A stretch of DNA of 45,384 nucleotides, taken from assembly GCA_964645005.1 (NCBI GenBank), contig CAZXYS010000034.1, positions 1 through 45,384 of the forward strand, read 5' to 3'. The first letter of the stretch is position 1. Each line of letters starts with the position of its first letter. The DNA comes from CAZXYS01 sp964645005. Lineage in GTDB: Bacteria > Bacteroidota > Ignavibacteria > Kapaibacteriales > UBA2268. The notes under the pieces were generated by a model. That model made no database searches, was not told the DNA's origin, and saw nothing but the letters and a program-made list of their open reading frames with translations. Both the position numbers and the translations under genes were made by a program. Below, in pieces: positions 39,634-45,384 of the stretch.

Positions 39634-41034
39634 ATGAATAATCATGAATGCGATGTTGTGGTTGTCGGTTCGGGACCGGGCGGTTACGTTGCCGCTATCC
39701 GGGCTGCTCAACTCGGACTTAATACTATATGTGTAGAAAACGACAGACTCGGCGGAGTTTGCCTTAATTGGGGATGTATCCCTTCGAAGGCGCTGCTGAA
39801 AGCCGCCGAATATAAGCATTTCCTTGATCATGCCGACGATTTCGGCTTCCGGATAAAAGACATGAGCGTTGATTTCAAGACTGTGATCAAGAGAAGCCGC
39901 GGAGTTGCCGACAAGATGTCCGGCGGTGTGCAGTTCCTTTTCAAAAAATATAAGGTTCAGCATATTCAGGGGCTTGGCACTTTTACAAAAGATAAGCAGG
40001 TGGAAGTGAAAGATAAGGACGGTAACGTTACTGATAAGATCAAGCCTAAGAATATCATTATCGCTACGGGCGCGCGTACGAGAATGATTTCCGGAATCGA
40101 AGTTGACAGGAAGAAGATCATTACTTCGAAGGAGGCGCTTACTTTGCAAAATATGCCGAAGAAACTGATTGTTATAGGTGCTGGGGCTATTGGCGCGGAG
40201 TTCGCTTATTTCTATAATGCGTTTGGTACGGAAGTTACGCTGGTCGAAATGATGGACCGCATCCTGCCGATAGAAGATAAAGACGTTTCTAAAGAGCTGA
40301 ACCGCCATTTTAAGAAATCCGGCATGAAAATTATGGCGAATACGAAGGTTAAATCCGCCAAGGCAAAAGGTAAAGGCGTGGAAGTCGTTGTCGAGAAGAA
40401 AGGTAAGGAAGAGACACTGAATGCCGACCTGGCACTGAATGCTGTGGGCGTGCAGGGAAATATCGAGAATATCGGTCTCGAGGATCTGGGCGTCGAGATG
40501 GAAAAAGGCTGGATCAAGATCGACAAGAAAATGCGCACGAACGTTGAGAATGTTTACGCTATCGGCGATGTTGCCGGTCCGCCGTGGCTGGCGCATAAGG
40601 CTACTGCGGAAGGTATAGCCGCGGCGGAATTTATCAGCGGCGATAAAAATGCTGGCGTTGACTATAACAACATCCCTGCGTGTACGTACTGCAATCCGCA
40701 AGTTGCGAGCGTTGGACTTACCGAAGAGAAAGCCAAAGAACAGGGATACGAGATTAAAGTCGGCAAGTTCCCGTACACTGCCAATGGCAAGGCGCACGGC
40801 ATAGGCGAAGCGAAGGGCTTTGTCAAGCTGATATTCGATGCTAAGTATGGCGAAATTCTCGGAGCGCACATGATCGGACCGGATGTAACGGAACTGTTAG
40901 CCGAGCTTAATGTAGCGAAAACACTCGAAGCTACGGCGCCGACTATTTTCAAGACTATGCATGCGCATCCGACGCTGAGTGAGTCTGTTATGGAAGCCGC
41001 GGCGCAGGCTTACGGCGAGTCGGTGAATATATAG
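39634..41034 (+). CDS. lpdA: Dihydrolipoamide dehydrogenase (E3)
   Basis: A flavoprotein disulfide reductase that reoxidises dihydrolipoamide in pyruvate/2-oxoacid dehydrogenase or glycine cleavage complexes. It carries the FAD-binding GSGPGGY (12-18), the redox pair in GGVCLNWGCIPSK (C43, C48), the NAD-binding VIGAGAIGAEFAYFYNAFG, the second FAD motif VYAIGDVAG and the C-terminal active-site HAHPTLSE (H445, E450). At 466 aa it is a normal E3 length. A loose AGAGGG sequence precedes the ATG. It is a single gene here; no E1/E2 genes are adjacent. It is clearly more GC-rich than the defence-like genes on the other side of the divergent promoter. Confidence 0.95.
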   Translation: MNNHECDVVVVGSGPGGYVAAIRAAQLGLNTICVENDRLGGVCLNWGCIPSKALLKAAEYKHFLDHADDFGFRIKDMSVDFKTVIKRSRGVADKMSGGVQFLFKKYKVQHIQGLGTFTKDKQVEVKDKDGNVTDKIKPKNIIIATGARTRMISGIEVDRKKIITSKEALTLQNMPKKLIVIGAGAIGAEFAYFYNAFGTEVTLVEMMDRILPIEDKDVSKELNRHFKKSGMKIMANTKVKSAKAKGKGVEVVVEKKGKEETLNADLALNAVGVQGNIENIGLEDLGVEMEKGWIKIDKKMRTNVENVYAIGDVAGPPWLAHKATAEGIAAAEFISGDKNAGVDYNNIPACTYCNPQVASVGLTEEKAKEQGYEIKVGKFPYTANGKAHGIGEAKGFVKLIFDAKYGEILGAHMIGPDVTELLAELNVAKTLEATAPTIFKTMHAHPTLSESVMEAAAQAYGESVNI

Positions 41035-41107
41035 ATGTTTTGCGGATAGGGGCTTTCCCATAAGTTGTGGTATAGCGTGTCTCACTTTTTCGAGTACGCT
41101 CAGAAGG

Positions 41108-41153
41108 AAAAACCAACGCTAAAGGGTGGATTCTTATTTAACCCCTGGTTTTT
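41108..41153. terminator. Compound hairpin, possible bidirectional terminator
   Basis: AAAAACCA (41108-41115) pairs perfectly with TGGTTTTT (41146-41153), and within it GGGT pairs with ACCC. It lies 74 bp after the lpdA stop. The A/T flanks would allow termination on either strand. Confidence 0.55.
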
Positions 41154-41251
41154 GATAACCCTATGGGAGATTTGTGTTTACAAAAGAGTTAGATAGGATT
41201 TTTCATTAGAACTTTTCAGTACTACTAACAAATTACAATTCATCATTTTAG

Positions 41252-41321
41252 AAGAACCACCCCGTAAAGCCTTCGGCTTCACTTCCCTCCTTACTAAGGA
41301 GGGAAAAGAAGGGGTGGTTAA
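41252..41321. repeat. 70-bp dispersed repeat, copy 1
   Basis: Near-identical to 45226-45294 (same orientation). It starts AAGAACCACCCCGTAAAGCC and contains the GAAGCC-type CTTCGGCTTC and a CCCTCCTTA/TAAGGAGGG hairpin; a truncated, inverted relative lies at 10577-10615. Confidence 0.85.
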
Positions 41322-41626
41322 TTTCTTAAGGTTAAATTGTTTATGCTAATGAAAGAATAATCTAAAATCTAATAAAATATCCTGATTTATCAGATTCCTG
41401 CCCTGCTAAAGCAGAATCTAAAGACATTAGCAGGAATGACATATTCACACTTTCCCCTGTGTTCCCCTTTGTTAAGGGGGTATCAGTTGTTAAGCCCTCC
41501 TGTTTTTCCCATTGCTAAGAAAAGTAATTTTTTGCCCCGCCGAAGCGGATTTTCGACGCTGCCATACATTTAAGTGCACGCGGGATGGTCTTTTATATGC
41601 CAGTAAACAATCGCCGGTTATAATGA

Positions 41627-42787
41627 TTAAACATCATAGCAGCCGATCTGCCTCGAGATGACGAGCCGCTGAATCTCGCTCGTTCCTTCGCCGATCTCGA
41701 GCAGCTTCTGGTCGCGGTAAAACTTCTCAGCGTCGTATTCCTTCATCAAGCCGTAGCCGCCGTGGATCTGGACACAGTGATTCGCCGCCATGTGCGCCAG
41801 CTCCGAGCAGTAGAGCTTACTTATTGCCGCTTCCTTGGTGATCTTCTCGTTATTGTCCAGCATTCGGCAGGTATCGTAAAGGTATTTACGCGCCAACTCG
41901 ATCTGCATGTCGATGTCCGCCAGCTTGAATGCTGTGGTTTGGAAAGTAGAAATCGGCTTGCCGAACTGCTTACGTTCTTTGGAATACTTCATCGCCGCTT
42001 CGTAGGCGCCCTGAGCCAGACCAAGCCCCATCGCCGCAATCGAGAGTCTGCCGTTATCCAGCGTCTGGAGCATCTGGTGGAAGCCGTCGCCGCGCTCGCC
42101 GACCATATTCTCCTTCGGCACGCGCACATCCTCGAAGTAAAGCTCCGACGTGTTGGAACCTCGCCACATCATCTTTTTCTTCATCGGCTTCGCGGTGAAA
42201 CCGGGCGTTCCGTTCTCGACGATAAAGCAGGACAGTTCCTTCTTTCCGCCGGGTTTTTCGCCGGTGACAGCCATGACCGTAGAGCCGAGTGTTATATCGG
42301 ACGATGCATTTGTAATGAAGATCTTCGAGCCGTTGATCACCCATTCATTACCGTCTTCCACGGCGGTAGTCTTGGTGTTTCCGGCGTCGGAACCGGCTTC
42401 CGGCTCAGTGAGACCGAATCCCCACAGATAACCCTGAGCCAGCTTAGGCAGATACTTCTTCCGCTGCTCATCATTACCGTAGTAGTACAGCGGACCTATG
42501 CCAAGAGAATTCTCCGCCGCCACCGTCGCAGCCTGCGAACCGTCAATGCGGGCGATCTCTTCGACCGCAATGATGTAGGAAACATAATCCAGCGCCGAGC
42601 CGCCGTATTCCTCGGGTATAAAAGCGCCGAGCAAGCCCATTTCTCCCATCTGCTTGGTCAATTCCACCGAAAATTCTTCCTTCTCGTCGAGTTCCTTGGC
42701 GACCGGACGTATCACTTCTTCGGCGAACTTCCTGACAGAGTCGCGCAGCATTATCTGCTCTTCATTTAAATTACGATTCAAGGACAT
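41627..42787 (-). CDS. Acyl-CoA dehydrogenase (1)
   Basis: FAD-dependent acyl-CoA dehydrogenase, 386 aa, catalysing alpha,beta-dehydrogenation of acyl-CoA with electrons passed to ETF. Visible motifs: FGLTEPEAGSDAG (FAD/substrate loop), WVINGSKIFITNAS, RERKQFG-type SKERKQFGKPIS, IHGGYGLMKEYDAEKFYRDQKL and LEIGEGTSEIQRLVISRQI, with catalytic Glu at ~367 in the usual short/medium-chain position. Starts MSLNRNLNEEQIMLRDSVRKF; CGGAG lies just upstream as a ribosome site. It is divergent from a second acyl-CoA dehydrogenase, 260 bp apart. Chain-length specificity is not clear from sequence. Confidence 0.93.
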   Translation of the reverse strand: MSLNRNLNEEQIMLRDSVRKFAEEVIRPVAKELDEKEEFSVELTKQMGEMGLLGAFIPEEYGGSALDYVSYIIAVEEIARIDGSQAATVAAENSLGIGPLYYYGNDEQRKKYLPKLAQGYLWGFGLTEPEAGSDAGNTKTTAVEDGNEWVINGSKIFITNASSDITLGSTVMAVTGEKPGGKKELSCFIVENGTPGFTAKPMKKKMMWRGSNTSELYFEDVRVPKENMVGERGDGFHQMLQTLDNGRLSIAAMGLGLAQGAYEAAMKYSKERKQFGKPISTFQTTAFKLADIDMQIELARKYLYDTCRMLDNNEKITKEAAISKLYCSELAHMAANHCVQIHGGYGLMKEYDAEKFYRDQKLLEIGEGTSEIQRLVISRQIGCYDV

Positions 42788-43047
42788 TTTTACTCCGTAT
42801 ATATGTTAAATTCTTTTTTTAAAATTGTGTAAAAGTCGATTTACGAATAAAAAAATTTATCTTTTCTTTTATAATTTATAAAATATAGGGAAATTTTTTC
42901 TATATTTATAATCGCGATATTAAAAATTATATTAAAAATAAATTCTGTATTCAATCAATACTACTTTATTTTTACTTTAAACACTGACATAAAAGATAGA
43001 TATTTTAACAACTTAAGTAAAATTTAAGAATTCCACGGAGGTTCGAT
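42788..43047. promoter_or_regulatory. AT-rich divergent promoter region of two acyl-CoA dehydrogenases
   Basis: 260 bp, extremely AT-rich, with no gene and no clear palindrome. A CGGAGG ribosome site lies before the plus-strand gene. The shared region suggests joint control, for example by a fatty-acid-responsive repressor, but I see no operator I can name. Confidence 0.4.
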
Positions 43048-44190
43048 ATGGATTACTTGCTAACAGAAGAACAGATAATGTTAAAGGACATGGTTTCGAA
43101 GTTCGCGCAGGAAAAGCTTGCGCCTATAGCCGATGAAATCGATAAACAACACAGGTATCCCGAAGAAATAGTTAAAGAATTAGGCGAATTGGGCATTATG
43201 GGCGTAGCCTATCCCGATGAATACGGCGGCGCAGGCATGGATTTCGTATCCTACATGCTGGCAGTCGAGGAAATCTCCCGCTGGTGCGCATCGACGGGCG
43301 TCATCGTCTCGGCGCATTCCTCGCTCGTGTGCGATCCGATTTTCCGCTTCGGTACCGAAGAGCAGAAGCAGAAATATTTGCCGGGATTGCTCTCGGGACA
43401 GAAGATAGGCAGCTTCTCGCTCACTGAAAATCAAGCCGGCTCGGATTCCGGCGCCACTAAGACCACCGCTGAAGACAAAGGCGATAGGTGGGTGCTCAAT
43501 GGCTCGAAACTTTTTGCCACCAACGGTGGTCAGGCAGACGTCTTCGTTCTTATCGCATCAACCGAGCCCGGCAAGAAGACCCACGGCGTATCGGCTTTCA
43601 TAGTAGAGAAAGAAACACCGGGTTATAGTATCGGTAAACTTGAGAAGAAACTCGGCATACGCGGCTCATCTACCGCTGAGATTATCCTCGATAACTGCGA
43701 AGTTCCAAAAGAGAATTTACTCGGCGAGCTGAATAAAGGCTTCAAAGTGGCGATGGTTACTCTTGACGGCGGACGTCTTGGAATAGCCTCGCAGGCTCTC
43801 GGGATCGCCCGCGCATGCATCGAGGATTCGGTCAAATATGCAAAAGAAAGGAAGCAATTCGACCAGCCCATCGCCAATTTTCAGGCTATCCAATGGATGA
43901 TCGCCGACATGTGGACTGAATACCAGGCAGCGTGGCTGCTCACATGGCGCGCATCCATGATGAAGGACAAAGGAATGAAATACTCGACTGAAGCTGCCGC
44001 AGCCAAGCTGAAGGCATCGGAAGTAGCCAGCTTTTGCGCTAACAAGTGCATCCAAATCCACGGCGGCTACGGCTACATCGAAGACTTCCCCGCAGAGAGA
44101 TATCTCCGCGATGCCAAGATCACCGAGATCTACGAAGGCACCAGCGAAATCATGAGACTTGTCGTCTCAAGATCAATGCTGAAAGATTGA
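43048..44190 (+). CDS. Acyl-CoA dehydrogenase (2), short-chain/butyryl-CoA-like
   Basis: A 380-aa member of the same family: MDYLLTEEQIMLKDMVSKFA, FSLTENQAGSDSGATKTTA, WVLNGSKLFATNGG, KERKQFDQPIANFQ, IHGGYGYIEDFPAERYLRDA and EIYEGTSEIMRLVVSRSM, with the catalytic Glu at ~363. The YEGTSEIMR form resembles short-chain (butyryl) enzymes, but assignment by eye is uncertain. A strong GGAGG ribosome site precedes the ATG. It ends at a strong perfect-stem terminator. With its divergent neighbour it suggests beta-oxidation or branched-chain degradation; the accompanying electron-transfer genes are not in the window. Confidence 0.93.
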   Translation: MDYLLTEEQIMLKDMVSKFAQEKLAPIADEIDKQHRYPEEIVKELGELGIMGVAYPDEYGGAGMDFVSYMLAVEEISRWCASTGVIVSAHSSLVCDPIFRFGTEEQKQKYLPGLLSGQKIGSFSLTENQAGSDSGATKTTAEDKGDRWVLNGSKLFATNGGQADVFVLIASTEPGKKTHGVSAFIVEKETPGYSIGKLEKKLGIRGSSTAEIILDNCEVPKENLLGELNKGFKVAMVTLDGGRLGIASQALGIARACIEDSVKYAKERKQFDQPIANFQAIQWMIADMWTEYQAAWLLTWRASMMKDKGMKYSTEAAAAKLKASEVASFCANKCIQIHGGYGYIEDFPAERYLRDAKITEIYEGTSEIMRLVVSRSMLKD

Positions 44191-44210
44191 TTGGGGAGAA
44201 TAGATCTATT

Positions 44211-44248
44211 AAAAGATACGCTGTGCCGGAATGCGCAGCGTATCTTTT
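44211..44248. terminator. Strong bidirectional terminator
   Basis: AAAAGATACGCTG (44211-44223) pairs perfectly with CAGCGTATCTTTT (44236-44248), with A and T runs on the two flanks, between the convergent stops of acyl-CoA dehydrogenase 2 and the secreted protein. Confidence 0.9.
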
Positions 44249-44254
44249 GAAATT

Positions 44255-44947
44255 TTACTCAGGCTCCTGAATTGTTAGATAAATCAGATAATAATGCTCA
44301 ATCTCACACTTCTCATACCAGTTTTCGATGGTTTCGGCTCTCAATGCACATATTGATCCACTCATATTATTATCAAATGCCAGGGGCGGCGTATATGCTA
44401 AAACAGGCATTCTCCGGTCCACGGTTATTATTGCGCCGTCTTTTCCGCAGGCATTGGTTTTCGTAAGCAAGTATTTTTTATTCCCCTTAAATTTTGTAGT
44501 TAAAAAAATACCGGAATATTTGACTAGCAGCTTGTATTCGTTATCCTGGAGTTGACCAACAAATTCTACTGAAATTGATTTTTTATTCTCATGAAAAGTA
44601 ATTTTGTTCTTTTCAAAATGCATGTATATCATAGTGTCGCCCTTTATGACCAGCGTATCCTGAGTACTTTGTGACTTCACCAAAGTATCAATATCCACAG
44701 GCTTTCCATTCTTAAATTCAGCAACAGAAAACACAAAATGCTTTCCACGCATCGCAGTGTCTTTACAAACCATTTTATGATAATCAATATTTAAAAATTG
44801 ACTAAGAGTTTCCAACTCTTCGTTTTCAAATCCATGAAATTTTACCCGGGTAGTGACACTGTCCTGCGCTTTTATATTAACTGCCGCTATCGAAAAGTAA
44901 GTGACCATTACTATAATTAAAGGGAAAATTAAATCGGTACGTTTCAT
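44255..44947 (-). CDS. Secreted/periplasmic hypothetical protein
   Basis: 231 aa from the ATG at 44947 (GAGG ribosome site ~12 bp upstream; a longer frame opens at a TTG at 44989 but has no better start). Signal peptide KRTDLIFPLIIVMVTYFSIA then AVNIKAQ, followed by a mixed beta-rich domain with strands such as FVFSVAEFKNGKPVDIDTLV, TLVIKGDTMIYMHFEKN and EYKLLVKYSGIFLTTKFKG, then a segment with three cysteines (TNACGKDG, GSICALR, EKCEIEH). I do not recognise the family; it may be a lipoprotein-like or general periplasmic protein. Its 3' end is shared with a terminator that also serves the acyl-CoA dehydrogenase gene. Confidence 0.6.
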   Translation of the reverse strand: MKRTDLIFPLIIVMVTYFSIAAVNIKAQDSVTTRVKFHGFENEELETLSQFLNIDYHKMVCKDTAMRGKHFVFSVAEFKNGKPVDIDTLVKSQSTQDTLVIKGDTMIYMHFEKNKITFHENKKSISVEFVGQLQDNEYKLLVKYSGIFLTTKFKGNKKYLLTKTNACGKDGAIITVDRRMPVLAYTPPLAFDNNMSGSICALRAETIENWYEKCEIEHYYLIYLTIQEPE

Positions 44948-44989
44948 AATGGTAATCCTCGTATTATTCGGAATCATCAAAGTTTTCAA

Positions 44990-45384
44990 TTATTTTAAAT
45001 GGCAGCAGTTTTTCTTTCCCTAATAACTCGTCAATAATTTTTAAAATTTATTAATTTATTTTCTGAAAATCAAGCACAGCATAAAAATTTTTATTTCGTC
45101 AGTTCCGTTACTCTAATTCCAAATAGTATTAGGCTGCTAACTTGATAGCTTCCGGATGCTATTTAACCTAAGTATTTCATTAGGAATAATCAAAATTACT
45201 AACATGATATATTTCAATAACTTAAAAGAACCACCCCGTAAAGCCTTCGGCTTCACTCCCCTCCTTACTAAGGAGGGGAAAAGAAGGTGGTTAAGTTTAT
45301 AGAATTAAGCTATTTATTCCTAATGCAAAATCCGGGATATATTTCGTTCTTTTAGATTTGCACGGAGCGGAATCGAAGGATAGT
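44990..45384. other. Non-coding end of window with dispersed repeats
   Basis: AT-rich DNA with no convincing gene. It contains the second copy of the 70-bp repeat (45226-45294) and ends with GGAGCGGAATCGAAGGATAG, a relative of the repeat fragment seen at 28723-28742. A gene may start beyond the window edge. Confidence 0.55.
45226..45294. repeat. 70-bp dispersed repeat, copy 2
   Basis: Almost identical to 41252-41321 and in the same orientation, with the CCCCTCCTTA/TAAGGAGGGG hairpin in its second half. Both copies lie in intergenic DNA about 4 kb apart. Confidence 0.85.

Larger units (their letters stand above)
41035..41626. other. 592-bp intergenic region full of hairpins and repeats
   Basis: No convincing gene. 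It contains, in order, the AAAAACCA/TGGTTTTT compound hairpin (41108-41153), the 70-bp dispersed repeat (41252-41321), a CTGCTAAAGCAG palindrome-like stretch (~41402-41413) and a CCCCTT/AAGGGG stem near 41466-41480. Both flanking genes point into it, so terminators are expected here. Confidence 0.6.

Noticed and set aside
39580..40869. 429-codon open frame on the minus strand
   Set aside because: It is antisense to dihydrolipoamide dehydrogenase, which has all catalytic motifs; the reverse frame has no family features and is a by-product of codon bias.
41762..42769. 335-codon open frame on the plus strand
   Set aside because: Antisense to a complete acyl-CoA dehydrogenase; His/Arg-rich translation with no domain pattern.

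Overview
The window looks like a scaffold from a metagenome-assembled genome (it holds a 100-N gap) of a Bacteroidota/Chlorobiota-superphylum bacterium, most plausibly an Ignavibacteria- or Kapabacteria-like lineage. Evidence: five predicted secreted proteins end in a Por/type IX secretion (T9SS) C-terminal sorting domain, several signal-peptide beta-barrel proteins are present, and flagellar genes (flgK, flgL, motA) occur, which is unusual for classical Bacteroidetes but known in Ignavibacteria relatives. The taxonomic call is inference. I saw no rRNA, tRNA, CRISPR array or transposase.

Layout. 1-2363: palindrome-rich intergenic DNA, an ABC-F ATPase and a bidirectional terminator. 2383-6885 (minus strand): an NtrC-type sigma-54 response regulator, two secreted proteins with DxDGDG calcium-loop-like repeats (one carrying a T9SS signal and broken by the gap) and an outer-membrane barrel; two sigma-54-like promoters and TTGTCGA-type motifs lie upstream of the regulator and of the terminal gene. 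7116-9040: a T9SS-exported protein enclosed by two 149-bp direct repeats that are about 97% identical. 9135-12743: flgK, flgL, motA without motB. 12822-13712: an envelope protein. 13978-26639: three IgGFc-binding-domain T9SS giants, with an OstA/LptA-like protein between the second and third and a barrel protein 12 bp after the third. 26779-33595: a secreted amidohydrolase fused to an NTF2-like domain, a tail-specific protease, an M28 peptidase with PA and PDZ domains, and a four-cysteine protein of unknown function. 33632-35941: an AbgT-family p-aminobenzoyl-glutamate transporter divergent from a CADD-family folate-related di-metal protein. 36184-39401 (minus strand): an AAA ATPase and a TOPRIM-like protein resembling known anti-phage ATPase/nuclease pairs, then a methyltransferase, an NTF2-like protein and a decayed lactone-oxidase fragment. 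39634-44947: dihydrolipoamide dehydrogenase, two divergent acyl-CoA dehydrogenases and a secreted protein of unknown function.

The most interesting candidates are (i) the two-gene ATPase/TOPRIM cassette as a putative defence system; (ii) the CADD-AbgT pair as a non-canonical p-aminobenzoate/folate module; (iii) the sigma-54 regulator with DxDGDG proteins and its putative operators; and (iv) the cluster of IgGFc-domain T9SS proteins. Non-coding DNA is crowded with short perfect hairpins and several dispersed repeat families. All functional statements come from reading motifs by eye; no database search was possible.
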